Shown piece by piece: positions 8,513-19,064 of a DNA stretch of 64,000 nt; positions within the stretch are counted from its first letter, which is position 1, and each line of letters opens with the position of its first letter. The stretch covers positions 30,392 to 94,391 of the forward strand of contig CAIWUU010000174.1 of NCBI GenBank assembly GCA_903915955.1. The letters run 5' to 3'. The DNA comes from an uncultured Chlorobiaceae bacterium. Its GTDB lineage: Bacteria; Bacteroidota; Chlorobiia; Chlorobiales; Chlorobiaceae. Both the position numbers and the translations under genes were made by a program. A model generated the notes under the pieces. It saw only the letters and a list, made by a program, of their open reading frames with translations, had not been told where the DNA came from and made no database searches.

Positions 8513-11017
8513 CTACTCCGTTGTTGTGCCGAAACTGAATAAAAAGTTCCATCCCTGTTTTGACTGATCAGGAATACTCTCGACAGCATCAAACCCATAA
8601 CCGTAATCGAGACCAATTTGCCCTATAATCGGCAGATAGAGGCGAAGGCCAATGCCAGCCGATTTTTTAAGGTCTGAAAAATTGACTGCGCTGCTGTTTT
8701 CCCAGAGATTTGCAGCTTCAACAAATGTCAGGGCATAAATACTTACCGCCTGGGACATGGAGAGCGGATAGCGAACTTCAGAGGTGAACTTGGAGTAAAC
8801 CTTGCCAGCATACAGGGTGGAGGTACCTGAACTATCACCAAGCTTTCGACCGAGGCTGCGGTCATCATACCCTCGAAGAGGAATGGTTGGGAGACTCGAC
8901 ATCCCGCTGCCACCCATATAGAAGTACTCTGTGTAGGGGATATAATCACTATCATTGAAAGTGGCCAGATAGCCGTGTTGTGTCGAAAGGTTCCAGACGA
9001 CTTTTTTTGTTATCGGGAGGTAAAAGCTTGATGATCCGGTCAATTTATAAAAATCGACTGAACCTGGCAGTGGGCCACCAGCAAGTTGCCCTTTAATCGA
9101 GTTTTTGCTGCCCCGTCTTGGATAGATGGGGTTGTCGATGCTGTTCCGTGTTGTCGTGAGGGTAATGGAAAACTCTTCAGCGTTGTCAGGAGCATTGAGA
9201 TCACTATAGTTTATAAAACTCAGGAAGCCGCCAGAACTATGCAGGTATTTCAGCTTCAAGTTGATTGAGCTGTAATCGTCGGGCCAGGTGAGTCGTCTTC
9301 CGACGGACAGAGTTGTTCCATACTGGTCAATGACTGTAGGGTTGTCAGTGGTATCATTCGTATAGTCGTAAGCGCTATGGGTCTTGAACGCTGAAAAGCC
9401 TACTGCAGTTGGTGTGCCAAATGCCCATGGCTCAGTAAAGTTGAGGCTGAGTGTTCGGTAATTATAACTTCCAAATTGCCACTGGAAGCCAAGTTGCTGG
9501 CCGTCACCATGTGGTAATGGTCGGTAAGCCTCTGCATTGAAAATATCTTTCAGTGAAAAATTATTGAAGGTGACTCCAAACGCACCAGTAAATCCGCTGC
9601 CGCTGTAGCCGACAGATGCGTTAAAGGTATCAGTCTGTTTTTCAGTAACATTGTAGGTCAGGTCTACCGTATTGTTTTCGGGATGCGGATCTATATCCGG
9701 TGTAATTTGTTCGGGGTCAAAGTAGTTGAGCATACTGAGCTCCCTGATGCTGCGCACAACGTTTTTGCGGCTGAACATATCTCCAGGAACAGTGTACAGC
9801 TCACGTCGAATGACATGATCCTTTGTTTTGTTATTTCCACTGATATTAACCGTGTTAAGCTGGAACGGTTCCCCCTCCCTGAGAGTGATAACCAGATCGA
9901 CAATATCAGGTTTGATAACCTGTTCCTCAAGATTTGCCTTGAAGGAGAGGTAGCCACGATCGAGATAGAGTGAGCTGACATCTGAATTGTCTTGCGAATA
10001 GTTCAATCTTTCCTGGATCAATTTTGAATTGTAGGTATCACCTTTTTTTATCCGGAATGTTTTTTCAAGAATATCCGTTGTGGCAAATTCCATGGTGTTG
10101 CCTGACCATGTAATATTTCTTACATGATATTTGTTGCCTTCCTCAAGATAAATATCAAGAAAAAGTCCTTTGTTATTCTTGGCATAACTGATTGAGTCTT
10201 TTAAAACACGAGCATCGCGGTAGCCATTGCCTCGATAGAACTCAACCAGCAGGTTTTTGTCTTCGCTGAATTTATCGGTATCCAGTTTTGGCGACCCAAA
10301 GATTTTTCGCCACCAGGAATTTTGAGTCGTCTCTTTAAAAACCCCTCTGAGTTTTTTCTGATCAAAAGCAGTGTTGCCGTGAAACGTTATTTTTTCAATT
10401 GATACCTTTGAGCCTTCGATAATGTTGAAAAGAATTTTTGTATGATTTTTGGCAAGTCCCTGTTGCTGGAATTCGGCTTTAGCTGTCAAATAACCTTTTG
10501 ACGCATAAAGTTTTTCAATTTTATTGGCGGCTGTAAGTAACGATTGTTCCGAGATTTTTTTTCCAGTTACAAGTGCTGCTGTCTTTGTTAATTCATCACT
10601 GTCAATCTTTTTATTTCCACTAAAGACGACCTCATCAAGCATTGGTAATTCCGTAAGGACGAAGTGGAGCGCGATATTGTTCTGGCCAAGATCGTTTTTA
10701 CTCAAATTGATATCGCTGAAAAGCTGGAGTTTCCAAAGGTATTGCAGTGCTCCAGAGAGCTCTGTTCCCGGGATTGAAATCTTGTCCTTGACTTTAAGCG
10801 GAAGGCTGTATTTTAACTCTTCATCGTTGAGCGATTCAAGGCCGCTAAAGGATATCGAGGCTACAGTGTAGATATCTTTTTTCGCAACACTTACTTCCGG
10901 TTGCTCTGCAGCACTGGGCTGTTTGGTCAGTCGATTTTTTGCCTCTACGTCCTTTCCTGTCGCATTAAAGGCAAGAGCCAGCAAACTTATGGTTATCAGT
11001 TTTCGTGTTTGTTTCAT
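8513..11017 (-). CDS. bamA: Outer membrane protein assembly factor BamA
   Basis: An 834-residue Omp85-family protein, the central pore of the beta-barrel assembly machine in the outer membrane. I start at ATG 11017 (MKQTRKLITISLLALAFNA), which gives a signal peptide; an upstream extension would run into uppS. POTRA repeats occupy roughly residues 45-460, with recurring V..I.F.GN motifs such as VVFSGNKKIDSDEL and ITFHGNTAF. The barrel follows, with the lid motif PLRGYDDRSLG and the C-terminal strand LFSFGTTTE. It lies 22 bp downstream of uppS on the same strand, a frequent bacterial order. Confidence 0.95.
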   Translation of the reverse strand: MKQTRKLITISLLALAFNATGKDVEAKNRLTKQPSAAEQPEVSVAKKDIYTVASISFSGLESLNDEELKYSLPLKVKDKISIPGTELSGALQYLWKLQLFSDINLSKNDLGQNNIALHFVLTELPMLDEVVFSGNKKIDSDELTKTAALVTGKKISEQSLLTAANKIEKLYASKGYLTAKAEFQQQGLAKNHTKILFNIIEGSKVSIEKITFHGNTAFDQKKLRGVFKETTQNSWWRKIFGSPKLDTDKFSEDKNLLVEFYRGNGYRDARVLKDSISYAKNNKGLFLDIYLEEGNKYHVRNITWSGNTMEFATTDILEKTFRIKKGDTYNSKLIQERLNYSQDNSDVSSLYLDRGYLSFKANLEEQVIKPDIVDLVITLREGEPFQLNTVNISGNNKTKDHVIRRELYTVPGDMFSRKNVVRSIRELSMLNYFDPEQITPDIDPHPENNTVDLTYNVTEKQTDTFNASVGYSGSGFTGAFGVTFNNFSLKDIFNAEAYRPLPHGDGQQLGFQWQFGSYNYRTLSLNFTEPWAFGTPTAVGFSAFKTHSAYDYTNDTTDNPTVIDQYGTTLSVGRRLTWPDDYSSINLKLKYLHSSGGFLSFINYSDLNAPDNAEEFSITLTTTRNSIDNPIYPRRGSKNSIKGQLAGGPLPGSVDFYKLTGSSSFYLPITKKVVWNLSTQHGYLATFNDSDYIPYTEYFYMGGSGMSSLPTIPLRGYDDRSLGRKLGDSSGTSTLYAGKVYSKFTSEVRYPLSMSQAVSIYALTFVEAANLWENSSAVNFSDLKKSAGIGLRLYLPIIGQIGLDYGYGFDAVESIPDQSKQGWNFLFSFGTTTE

Positions 11018-11039
11018 GAAATGTGGCGGGTCAATCTGG

Positions 11040-11888
11040 TTAAAGCTTGTTGGCAGGAATATTTTTTGTCTGAATTTGTTCACTGGTCTGTCCAAACCTT
11101 CGTTCCCTGCTCTGAAATTCACGAATGGCATCATACAGTTGTGAACGACGGAAGTCAGGCCAGTAGGTGTTTGTAAAATAGATTTCAGAGTAAGCGCTTT
11201 GCCAAAGCATAAAGTTGCTGATTCTGAATTCTCCGCTTGTACGGATAAGCAGTTCTGGATCTGGCAGCGAAGCTGTTGCAAGGTACGATGCGACTGTCTG
11301 CTCGGTAACCGTCTCAGGTTTGAGCAGCCCAGCCTTCACATCAAAGGCAATGGCTTTGCATGCTTGAGTAATATCCCATTGGCCACTGTAACTGAGTGCA
11401 ATGTTCAACACCAGTTTATTGTTGTTTTTGGTGAGCTCCATGGTATTTTCAAGGACGGAACGGACTTTTTTAGGCAAAAGCACCATCTCTCCAATCATAT
11501 TGAGCCGGATATTGCTGTCGTGCAGTTTACGACTTTCTCTGCCGATCACTCTTACAAGGAGTTGCATCAGCGCCGATACCTCTTTTTCCGGTCGCTTCCA
11601 GTTTTCAGTGGAAAAGGTGAACAGCGTAAGATATTTGATCCCAAGTTGGGTGCAGGCTTCAACGATATCCCGGACTGATTCCACACCAGCGACATGACCA
11701 TCAATTCTTGTTTTACCCTTCAATCTTGCCCAACGCCCATTCCCATCCATAATGATGGCAATATGACTGGGAAGTTCGCATGATGATTGAAGCTCAGCCT
11801 GTACCTGTTTGTCTTCATCGTCAGAGCCCGTAGACAACCAACGGGTTTTAAGTGCGGATGAAAAATCCTTTACATGTATGAGTTCCAT
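11040..11888 (-). CDS. uppS: Isoprenyl (undecaprenyl) diphosphate synthase
   Basis: A 282-residue cis-prenyltransferase that makes the C55 lipid carrier for peptidoglycan and LPS. The catalytic motif IIMDGNGRWA places the key Asp at residue 48. FTFSTENWKRP, GQWDI and the C-terminal LLIRTSGEFRISNFMLWQ are also visible. A roughly 40-residue leader precedes the domain, longer than usual, so a later start is possible, but no better RBS-supported ATG was found. Probably co-transcribed with bamA. Confidence 0.95.
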   Translation of the reverse strand: MELIHVKDFSSALKTRWLSTGSDDEDKQVQAELQSSCELPSHIAIIMDGNGRWARLKGKTRIDGHVAGVESVRDIVEACTQLGIKYLTLFTFSTENWKRPEKEVSALMQLLVRVIGRESRKLHDSNIRLNMIGEMVLLPKKVRSVLENTMELTKNNNKLVLNIALSYSGQWDITQACKAIAFDVKAGLLKPETVTEQTVASYLATASLPDPELLIRTSGEFRISNFMLWQSAYSEIYFTNTYWPDFRRSQLYDAIREFQSRERRFGQTSEQIQTKNIPANKL

Positions 11889-12088
11889 ATATTCACGTTA
11901 CTACCTTATCGCAGGATCGGTATTCACGGTTAGAATCCATGAATAAACTTCTCTATAACTAAATCAACCCGAATTGAAAAATATGCAGTTATTTCTTATA
12001 ATGCAAACTATACAATAATTGGAAACTGTCGCAAGGTACGTAAAAATCAGTTACAGACTCTCTTCTCTTAAAATAATTCACAAAAGAC

Positions 12089-13516
12089 GTGCAATTAAGT
12101 AGTTACGAAGATCTTCGTTCAAAGATTGTCTCGCGTATGGTAACCTGTGAAGAGGTTGTGCGTTTTTATCTTGAACGTATTGACAGACATTGCAATGACA
12201 ACATCTACATAACAGTTTTTCATGAGCAGGCGCTTGAACGGGCAAGAACTCTTGATCGGAAACTCAGGGATGGAGGGGTTCCGGGCAAGTTGTTCGGTAT
12301 GCCGATGGCTATCAAAGACAATATTGCGATAAAAGGAAGTAGGCTTACCTGTGCATCCAAAATTCTTGAACAGTACAAAAGTGTCTATGATGCAACCTCA
12401 GTTCTTCGGCTTGAGGCAGAAGATGCAATATTTCTGGGGAAAACCAACATGGATGAGTTTGCCATGGGCAGCTCAAATGAAAATTCAGCGTTTGGCAATG
12501 TCCCCAATCCGTTTGATAAAAAAAGAGTACCTGGCGGCAGCTCTGGTGGTTCGGCGGCAGCAGTTGCCAATGGACTTGCCATGGTAGCACTCGGTTCTGA
12601 TACAGGCGGCTCTGTTCGTCAGCCAGCCGGTTTTTGTGATATTGTCGGGTTAAAACCAACTTACGGAAGGATCTCCCGCTATGGACTTGTGGCTTTTGCC
12701 TCTTCATTCGATCAGATAGGAGTATTAGCCAGGAACTGTGATGATGCAGCCCTTGTGCTTGAGGTTATGGCTGGAAGGGACGATCGGGATGCCACCTCTT
12801 CATCTCATGCTGTGCCGCCTTACTCTTCAGAGATGGCTGCTGTTTCGGTTGCAGGATTGAAGATTGGTGTTCCGAAAGAGTATTTCCCTGATAGCCTTAA
12901 TCCTGATGTTGCTCGTATGGTCAAAGGAAAGCTTTCTGAACTTCGTGATCAGGGAGCTGAACTTGTTGACATTACACTTCCGGATAGTGAGTATGCTATC
13001 GCGGCCTACTATATTCTTGTGACTGCCGAAGCCTCATCTAATCTTGCCCGTTTTGATGGTGCCCGGTATGGGTATCGTTCCGGGCATTCTACAGATCTTG
13101 CTGCCATGTATGTGAATTCGAGGACGGAAGCGTTCGGCAGGGAGGTCAAGCGCAGGATTATGCTTGGAACTTATGTGCTCTCTGCGGGTTATTATGATAC
13201 CTACTATAAAAAGGCGCAGCAGGTTCGTCGGGTGTTTCAGGAGCGATACCGCGAAGCACTTGAGAAGGTTGATGTTATTGCTGGTCCGACATCACCATTT
13301 CCCCCTTTTGGCATAGGAGATAAAACCGGTGATCCTCTTGAGATGTATCTTGCCGATGTTTTCACTGTTCCTGCAAGTATTGTTGGTATGCCGGCAGTCA
13401 GTGTTCCGCTTGGATTTGACAGTTTGAATCTTCCCGTGGGAATGCACCTTATCTGCAACTTTTTCGAGGAGGGAAAGCTGCTTGGTATTGCGAAACAGAT
13501 GCAGTGCTCTCTATAA
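12089..13516 (+). CDS. gatA: Glutamyl-tRNA(Gln) amidotransferase subunit A
   Basis: A 475-residue amidase-signature protein that supplies ammonia for transamidation of Glu-tRNA(Gln) or Asp-tRNA(Asn). The Ser-cisSer-Lys triad reads Lys76 (AIKDNI), Ser151 ([12 protein letters not shown]) and Ser175 ([11 protein letters not shown]). The start is GTG 12089. It stands alone here; gatB and gatC must be elsewhere. A 200-bp divergent gap separates it from uppS. Confidence 0.95.
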   Translation: MQLSSYEDLRSKIVSRMVTCEEVVRFYLERIDRHCNDNIYITVFHEQALERARTLDRKLRDGGVPGKLFGMPMAIKDNIAIKGSRLTCASKILEQYKSVYDATSVLRLEAEDAIFLGKTNMDEFAMGSSNENSAFGNVPNPFDKKRVPGGSSGGSAAAVANGLAMVALGSDTGGSVRQPAGFCDIVGLKPTYGRISRYGLVAFASSFDQIGVLARNCDDAALVLEVMAGRDDRDATSSSHAVPPYSSEMAAVSVAGLKIGVPKEYFPDSLNPDVARMVKGKLSELRDQGAELVDITLPDSEYAIAAYYILVTAEASSNLARFDGARYGYRSGHSTDLAAMYVNSRTEAFGREVKRRIMLGTYVLSAGYYDTYYKKAQQVRRVFQERYREALEKVDVIAGPTSPFPPFGIGDKTGDPLEMYLADVFTVPASIVGMPAVSVPLGFDSLNLPVGMHLICNFFEEGKLLGIAKQMQCSL

Positions 13517-13562
13517 TCTCTGGTAACCTCCTAATAACTATTAATCTTAATAAATCTGTACT

Positions 13563-14462
13563 ATGAGCGTATTAGTGAACAAGGATACCCGCCTGCTCGT
13601 GCAGGGGATAACCGGTACGGAAGGTACTTTTCATACCTCCCAGATTCTTGAATATGGAACCAATGTGGTTGCCGGGGTTACTCCTGGAAAAGGTGATCTT
13701 CTCTATCATGGAAACGAAAAAGACAAGTTCTGTCGTCCAGTGCCGGTTTTCAATACAGTACGGGAAGCTGTAGAGAAAGCGGAAGCCAACGTAACAGTTA
13801 TTTTTGTACCTGCACCATTTGCTGCTGATGCAATCATGGAGGCTGCGGATGCCGGGTTGAAAGTGATCATCTGTATTACTGAAGGTATTCCAGTTAACGA
13901 CATGATGAAAGCCTTTGCATTCGTCAAGCAGAAGGGAGCTGTTCTTATTGGGCCAAATTGTCCAGGTGTTATTACTCCAGGAGAGGCTAAAGTTGGCATT
14001 ATGCCAGGCTTTATCCATAAAAAAGGGACGATTGGTGTTGTTTCCCGCAGTGGAACCCTGACTTATGAAGCGGTACATCAGCTTACCCAGGTAGGTCTGG
14101 GCCAGTCAACCTGTATTGGCATTGGTGGTGACCCGATTATTGGTACGCAGTTCATCGATGCAGTCAAGCTCTTTGCCGCTGATGATGAGACGGAAGGGCT
14201 GGTCATGATCGGTGAAATAGGTGGCAGTGCCGAAGAAGAGGCTGCCGCATATATTCAGAAGTATTTCAAAAAACCTGTGATAGGATTTATCGCTGGTCGA
14301 ACAGCGCCTCCAGGTCGCAGAATGGGGCATGCTGGCGCAATTGTATCAGGAGGCAAAGGGACAGCAGAAGACAAGATAAAAGCAATGGAAGCAGCTGGCA
14401 TTCACGTCGTTGACAGTCCGGCCGATATCGGCGAAGCCATGATTAAAGCTTTGGGTCGGTAA
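13563..14462 (+). CDS. sucD: Succinyl-CoA ligase, alpha subunit
   Basis: A 299-residue alpha subunit of succinyl-CoA synthetase. It has the CoA-binding Rossmann start ([15 protein letters not shown]), the [13 protein letters not shown] motif and the phosphohistidine loop [12 protein letters not shown] with His256. In green sulfur bacteria this enzyme runs in the reductive direction, making succinyl-CoA for CO2 fixation; that direction is inferred from the lineage. sucC is not adjacent, which is a known arrangement in the group. It ends in a strong convergent terminator. Confidence 0.96.
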   Translation: MSVLVNKDTRLLVQGITGTEGTFHTSQILEYGTNVVAGVTPGKGDLLYHGNEKDKFCRPVPVFNTVREAVEKAEANVTVIFVPAPFAADAIMEAADAGLKVIICITEGIPVNDMMKAFAFVKQKGAVLIGPNCPGVITPGEAKVGIMPGFIHKKGTIGVVSRSGTLTYEAVHQLTQVGLGQSTCIGIGGDPIIGTQFIDAVKLFAADDETEGLVMIGEIGGSAEEEAAAYIQKYFKKPVIGFIAGRTAPPGRRMGHAGAIVSGGKGTAEDKIKAMEAAGIHVVDSPADIGEAMIKALGR

Positions 14463-14477
14463 GATGATATAAGGTTT

Positions 14478-14510
14478 TGAGTGGACTCATACCTTCTATG
14501 AGTCCACTCA
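14478..14510. terminator. 14-bp perfect inverted repeat between sucD and kpsF
   Basis: TGAGTGGACTCATA and its exact reverse complement are separated by 5 nt, between two convergent genes. The position and the very stable stem suggest a terminator serving both directions, although T-runs are weak on both sides. Confidence 0.65.
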
Positions 14511-14523
14511 CTCTTGTAACTCT

Positions 14524-15504
14524 TTAGAGCCCCAGCGTAATCAAATCATGGATATGCACCATTCCCACCGGTCGTTCTTCACGGTCACACACCAGCAACT
14601 GCGTTATACGCCAGGTTTCAAGAATATCAAGACACTCCTTGGCCATTGTTTCTGTAGAGACGGTTTTGGGATGAGGTGTCATAACCTCTCCGGCACTGAG
14701 GCTTAAAAACTCTTTGCCACTCTGAACCATGCGGCGAAGGTCACCATCAGTAAATATTCCACGGAGAACCCCTTCTGCATTTACAACAGCGCTGACACCG
14801 TATCGTTTTGAGGTCATTTCAAGGATAAGATCAGTCACGGAGGCTTGTTCAGCCACAACAGGCACAGCGTTACCCTTGGCCATGATATCACTGACTTTAA
14901 CTGTCAATCGTCGACCAAGGGAACCTTTAGGATGTGTCAGCGCAAAATCTCTCTGTGTGAACTTTTTCTGTTGCATCAAACAAACAGCAAGAGCATCCCC
15001 CATCGCCAACATTGCTGTCGTTGAGGTTGTCGGTGCCAGATCGTAAGGACAGGCCTCTTTTTCTATACCAGTATCCAGAGTGATATCCGCATTCAGAGCA
15101 AGAAATGAGCGAAGGTTGCCAGTCATGGCAATAATCCTGGCACCGATCTGCCTGAGCGCGGGGAGGATAAAATTCAGCTCCTCCGTTGTGCCACTTTTCG
15201 ACAGACAGACAACAACATCGTGTGGCCCAACAATGCCAAGATCGCCGTGCGCAGCATCTGCGGGGTGAAGGAAAAGGGCAGTTGAGCCCGTTGATGACAT
15301 CGTTGCCGCTATTTTCTGGCCAATAATACCCGATTTACCCATACCGGAGATAATAATTTTTCCTTTACAGGATACTAAAAGTTCTACAGCAGATGCAAAG
15401 TTTTCATCAAGCCGTTGTGCGATGAGGAGAATGGCTTGTGCCTCCTGTTCAAGGATTGTTTTTCCGCTTGCGGTAATAGTCATGGTTTGGAATGGTTCGC
15501 TCAT
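14524..15504 (-). CDS. kdsD: Arabinose-5-phosphate isomerase (KpsF/KdsD family)
   Basis: A 326-residue cytoplasmic sugar isomerase making D-arabinose-5-P from ribulose-5-P for Kdo and LPS core synthesis. The N-terminal SIS domain (about 45-175) contains ISGMGKSGIIGQKIAAT, HPADAAHGDLG and CLSKSGTTEE. A linker with LTHPKGSLGRRL precedes two CBS domains (about 205-326). The length matches the family. It fits with lpxB, bamA and the flippase in a window rich in envelope genes. Confidence 0.92.
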   Translation of the reverse strand: MSEPFQTMTITASGKTILEQEAQAILLIAQRLDENFASAVELLVSCKGKIIISGMGKSGIIGQKIAATMSSTGSTALFLHPADAAHGDLGIVGPHDVVVCLSKSGTTEELNFILPALRQIGARIIAMTGNLRSFLALNADITLDTGIEKEACPYDLAPTTSTTAMLAMGDALAVCLMQQKKFTQRDFALTHPKGSLGRRLTVKVSDIMAKGNAVPVVAEQASVTDLILEMTSKRYGVSAVVNAEGVLRGIFTDGDLRRMVQSGKEFLSLSAGEVMTPHPKTVSTETMAKECLDILETWRITQLLVCDREERPVGMVHIHDLITLGL

Positions 15505-15625
15505 ACTCTTCTGGCAGAATAGATGCTTCAGTGAAGAAAAGATGGTTGGTTACTATTTTTATAAAAGGTAATATCGGCTAAATTGATGAAATACCATTTT
15601 CTTTGCTAATCATAACAATTTTCTC

Positions 15626-15973
15626 ATGAGTTGGCTCGTTCTTCTGGGTTTATCCCTGTTCGTATTTTTTATCTTTGTTATCTTGTTTCGCAAGTTTGTG
15701 GGCTATATGAAAAAAGAGCAGAATCTGGTCATTGAGTCATTCCATGACGCGCTTATCGACAAAGATAATCCTGTTGGCCTGAACAAGGAAGAGCTGGATA
15801 AACTCAAGCAGCAGCAAGAGGAGGCACAGCGCCACCTCCGCGATGTCATATCAAGAATCCCTGTGATTCAGAAAGATGGCAGATTTCAGATTGATGAAGA
15901 GGCCATCAGGCAGAGACGAGCTGAGGCTCAAAGCAACGGAACGTCCGAGACGGTAACGAATGATAATGTATAA
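15626..15973 (+). CDS. Small membrane-anchored protein of unknown function
   Basis: A 115-residue protein with one N-terminal transmembrane helix (about residues 3-23, rich in Phe/Leu/Val). A cytoplasmic-looking basic turn and a charged, probably coiled-coil region (NKEELDKLKQQQEEAQRHL) follow. I recognise no family. It lies 22 bp upstream of the flippase gene on the same strand and may be co-transcribed with it. Confidence 0.7.
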   Translation: MSWLVLLGLSLFVFFIFVILFRKFVGYMKKEQNLVIESFHDALIDKDNPVGLNKEELDKLKQQQEEAQRHLRDVISRIPVIQKDGRFQIDEEAIRQRRAEAQSNGTSETVTNDNV

Positions 15974-15995
15974 GGCTCTCTGATTTTTCTTCTGC

Positions 15996-17516
15996 ATGCT
16001 CTCAAAATTAAAGCTTCTTTTCAAAGATACAGTTATCTACGGATCGAGTACTATTCTTGCCCGTAGCCTCAATTATCTGCTGGTTCCTCTCTATGCCAAC
16101 AAACTCTCCACGTTTGATAATGGCATACAGACTATCATCTACGCCAATATAGCTCTGGCAAATGTTCTTTTTTCTTATGGCCTTGAGACCTCCTACCTCA
16201 AAGTGGTATCAGACTCTGCACAGAAAGAGAGAGACGAAACGCAGCTTTTTTCCACGGCCTTTATCACGCTTTTTGTGACATCAACGCTTTTTGCGTTTCT
16301 GATTGCCATCTTTGCCCCGGATCTCGCCCAACTTATCGGGCTCTCTTCTGGAGACTACCTCTTTGTCCGGTTCGCAGCCCTGATTTTATGGCTTGATACT
16401 TTGCTGGTTATACCCTTTGCGGAATTGCGTCTTAAAAGAAAAGCCTTTCAGTTTGCGATTGCCAGAGTGGTTGGAGTGATTGCTGTGGTTGCATGCGCGA
16501 TTATTCTGATTGTTCCCTTCCATTTTGGATTGTCGGGTGTCTTTATTGCCGAGGCATTTGGCTCATTAGTGAGTCTTCTTCTGGTTATTCCTGTGTTCCG
16601 TCAGTTCAGGCTGTTCTATTCATCGATACAGTTGCGCGACATGTTGCGCATTGGCTTGCCCTATGTTCCAACCGGTATCGCCGGTCTGTTGATTCATCTT
16701 ATAGACCGGAACATATTAATTCGTATACCAGCCTCCGACATTGAGCGCATTTACGGCCCAGGCTATCAGGCATCTGACATTGTTGGGATTTATGGAAGGA
16801 TCGCTGCTTTCGGTGTTGTCCTGCAACTTGTTATCCAGGTCTTCCGCTTTGCATGGCAGCCTTTTTTTTTGCAACACTCCAAAGATCCCGATGCTAAAAG
16901 GCTTTTTCAGCACGTGCTCAGCATTTCAACTCTTGTTACCATGTTTCTTGCACTTGCAGCCACCTTTTTTATTCCGGATCTTGTTCGCTACCACTATGCA
17001 GGAAGCTTTTACCTGCTTCCACCCCGTTACTGGATAGGGCTTTCAATTCTGCCATGGATTTTTCTGAGTTATGTCTTTGACATGATTTCAACCAACCTTT
17101 CTGCTGGACTTCTCATCACCGGCAATACCCGTTACCTGCCCATAGTCACCTTTTCGGGCGCCGCAGTGACCGCCATCTTCTGCTGGTGGTTTATTCCCTT
17201 GAGTGGTATGGATGGAGCGGCTTACGCCATTGTTGCTGGCACAGCCGTCATGTGCCTGGTGATGGCATGGTACTCTCTGAGATTTTTTCCGATTCCCCAC
17301 GACTGGCTCAAGCTTTTTCTCATTCTTGTTGCAGGCATTGCTTTGGCCTCAATTCAATTCTCCATTGGCGCAGAGCTTCCACGAACAGGAGCTGTGGTTA
17401 CTGTGAAAGTGGGGTTACTGTTGCTCTATTTCGGGATTGTGGTCGTGCTGTTTCATAAGGAGACCGCGCTTGTTGTTGTGAAAGTTGGCAAGAAATTCGG
17501 GAAGAGGATACCATAG
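15996..17516 (+). CDS. Wzx-like polysaccharide/lipid-linked oligosaccharide flippase
   Basis: A 506-residue multispanning membrane protein of the MOP superfamily, with about 12-14 hydrophobic helices. It has the characteristic N-terminal region [24 protein letters not shown], typical of polysaccharide biosynthesis proteins (RfbX/MVIN-like). It is likely to flip a lipid-linked glycan across the inner membrane. No glycosyltransferase cluster is adjacent, so the substrate is unknown. Confidence 0.82.
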   Translation: MLSKLKLLFKDTVIYGSSTILARSLNYLLVPLYANKLSTFDNGIQTIIYANIALANVLFSYGLETSYLKVVSDSAQKERDETQLFSTAFITLFVTSTLFAFLIAIFAPDLAQLIGLSSGDYLFVRFAALILWLDTLLVIPFAELRLKRKAFQFAIARVVGVIAVVACAIILIVPFHFGLSGVFIAEAFGSLVSLLLVIPVFRQFRLFYSSIQLRDMLRIGLPYVPTGIAGLLIHLIDRNILIRIPASDIERIYGPGYQASDIVGIYGRIAAFGVVLQLVIQVFRFAWQPFFLQHSKDPDAKRLFQHVLSISTLVTMFLALAATFFIPDLVRYHYAGSFYLLPPRYWIGLSILPWIFLSYVFDMISTNLSAGLLITGNTRYLPIVTFSGAAVTAIFCWWFIPLSGMDGAAYAIVAGTAVMCLVMAWYSLRFFPIPHDWLKLFLILVAGIALASIQFSIGAELPRTGAVVTVKVGLLLLYFGIVVVLFHKETALVVVKVGKKFGKRIP

Positions 17517-17531
17517 AGTGCGGAGTTTTTG

Positions 17532-18029
17532 TTACTGCCGCTGTTCAATCCATCTATTCATCCTCATGGCGTGTTTGTGTGCAGTAATCTGGTTGAGCAC
17601 CTGTTTGAGCGAATCACGTTGGGCAGGTGTGCATACCTTTGCCAGTGCATGAAAATGCAAAGCTAGTTCACGCTCTATGGTAACCTGATGATTGCCGATA
17701 CTTAAGGCTATAGTCCCAAGTATTTTATTATCAGGGTTTGCTTTGAGTGATTCTTCTACCAGTTGTTGTTTCAGCAGAGCGATGCTCTCCATCTCAGGTC
17801 TGACTTTGATAAAATGCTGTTGACGCAGTTGACGGAAAGAGAGAGCCTGGGACTTGCTGAGGGCCAGAGACTCAACAAATGCAGTATGTGATCCAAATCG
17901 ATCTCCTCCAGGTATCGTCCGTACTCTGCACGTGTTTTGCCAGAAAAGCACACCGAGCAGCGTCATGTTAAACACAGCGAGAAGAACAAGAGCTACTGTA
18001 ACAAGGCGCTTTGAAGCGAGAACATTCAT
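17532..18029 (-). CDS. Membrane-anchored Spy/CpxP/CnrX-like periplasmic protein
   Basis: A 165-residue protein with an N-terminal uncleaved-looking anchor (about residues 8-30), then an all-helical periplasmic domain. The repeated helix pattern resembles the heavy-metal-resistance/LTXXQ families: QALSFRQLRQQHFIKVRPEM, SLKANPDNK, and LALHFHALAKVCTPAQRDSL near the end. It is the last gene of a module headed by an ECF sigma factor. A terminator (18064-18100) separates it from its paralogue. CnrX/ZraP-type metal sensing is inference. Confidence 0.7.
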   Translation of the reverse strand: MNVLASKRLVTVALVLLAVFNMTLLGVLFWQNTCRVRTIPGGDRFGSHTAFVESLALSKSQALSFRQLRQQHFIKVRPEMESIALLKQQLVEESLKANPDNKILGTIALSIGNHQVTIERELALHFHALAKVCTPAQRDSLKQVLNQITAHKHAMRMNRWIEQRQ

Positions 18030-18063
18030 AGTATTTTATCAGGGTACGTGTTTTCCTCTGCAC

Positions 18064-18100
18064 AAAAAAGCAGGCTTCGAAGTTGTCAACCTGCTTTTTC
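18064..18100 (-). terminator. Terminator downstream of the Spy-like gene
   Basis: Stem AAAAAGCAGG / CCTGCTTTTT with a 15-nt loop. It lies between the two minus-strand Spy-like genes and reads as a terminator on the minus strand, which may reduce read-through into the distal gene. Confidence 0.75.
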
Positions 18101-18120
18101 ATGCTTTCGGGGTTAATTAC

Positions 18121-18582
18121 TTATTTCAGCATCATCCCACCATAACCACCTGGCCTCGGCCATCCAGCCGTCATAGTGCGCATGGAATCGAGTTGAGCAG
18201 GGGTCAATATTGCAGCAACTTCGGCCATTTGAGTACTACTCAGGCGGGCTAGCGCAGTATGCTGTTTTCCAATCTGTTCTGAGAGCTGATAAATTTTTTT
18301 GTTATCCGGTTTAGCTTTCAAAGACTCTGTTTGCAACTCACGCTCCATTGCTGCAAGCTTTCTTCTTTCGGATGATACCTTACGGAAATGAATTGACCGG
18401 AGCTCATCCATCTTCTCACTTTGTTTCTCGTTCAGTCCCAGACGCTCCTCCATCATGGTTACCCCGCATCCTGCCCCTCTGCCACCGAACCCCCCCATAG
18501 ATGTGCAGCCTGGTGCTGCTGAAGCGCTGTTGAATCCAAGCAGCAATGCCGACGCTGCCAATACCACCAATGTTTTTTTCAT
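18121..18582 (-). CDS. Spy/CpxP-family periplasmic protein
   Basis: A 153-residue secreted helical protein from ATG 18582 (MKKTLVVLAASALLLGFNSASA, a clear signal peptide with Ala-x-Ala). An AAAGGAGAG Shine-Dalgarno lies directly upstream, and an adjacent ATG at 18585 is the alternative. The mature part starts with a Gly/Cys/Met-rich segment (CTSMGGFGGRGAGCG), then the LTXXQ-like repeats LGLNEKQSEKMDEL and LTPAQLDSMRTM. It resembles the neighbouring 17532-18029 gene (SLKAKPDNK versus SLKANPDNK), so the two are probably tandem paralogues. Chaperone or metal-binding function is inferred. Confidence 0.78.
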   Translation of the reverse strand: MKKTLVVLAASALLLGFNSASAAPGCTSMGGFGGRGAGCGVTMMEERLGLNEKQSEKMDELRSIHFRKVSSERRKLAAMERELQTESLKAKPDNKKIYQLSEQIGKQHTALARLSSTQMAEVAAILTPAQLDSMRTMTAGWPRPGGYGGMMLK

Positions 18583-18642
18583 CATCTCTCCTTTTTGTCG
18601 TGTGTGTTGTCGTCTCATGGTTTTTAGATAATAAAACAGGAG

Positions 18643-19002
18643 TCAAGGTGTCGTGCGTTCATAAGAGGTAGTCCGGTCATAGTAGGCAAACTCCTGACTC
18701 GAATAATCATCACTCTGACTCTCTGCAAGTTGACCAGCTTCCACCATTGCCTGGTCTTTATCAGGTTTTACAAGAAGAAGTGCGGACGCAAGATTGACGA
18801 CAAGAAGCATGACAAGAAACGCCAGCTTATACTCGCTACGCGTGTTGCCCCGGCCCTTCACCCTCCTCTCCAGCTCATCTTCTATTCTCCGCATAAGCCG
18901 CACCCTGAAAAGATGATGAACCTCAAGAGGCTTTACCTCATCAAGCAACTGCATAGTTCGCCTCACTTCAGCCGCTATGTTTTCATTATACTTTTTCATC
19001 AT
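18643..19002 (-). CDS. Single-TM protein, candidate anti-sigma factor
   Basis: A 119-residue protein from ATG 19002 with RBS AGGAG. The N-terminal 55 residues are cytoplasmic and charged (EVRRTMQLLDEVKPLEVHHL), followed by one TM helix (about 58-78) and a short acidic, Tyr/Ser-rich periplasmic tail. Its position right after an ECF sigma gene and the topology fit an anti-sigma factor, and a pattern resembling 'LDxxxxLEVHHLFRxRL' occurs in such proteins. No ZAS zinc motif (HxxxCxxC) is present, so the assignment rests on context and topology. Confidence 0.6.
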   Translation of the reverse strand: MMKKYNENIAAEVRRTMQLLDEVKPLEVHHLFRVRLMRRIEDELERRVKGRGNTRSEYKLAFLVMLLVVNLASALLLVKPDKDQAMVEAGQLAESQSDDYSSQEFAYYDRTTSYERTTP

Positions 19003-19064
19003 TTTCTCCTGTTTCATTACATGGGACGACAGGTTTCTTAAAAACTTGCGGGTGCTGAAAAAAA

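Noticed and set aside
11018-11281. 88-residue N-terminal extension of bamA
   Set aside because: It overlaps uppS and has no signal peptide; the internal Met at 11017 gives a proper one.
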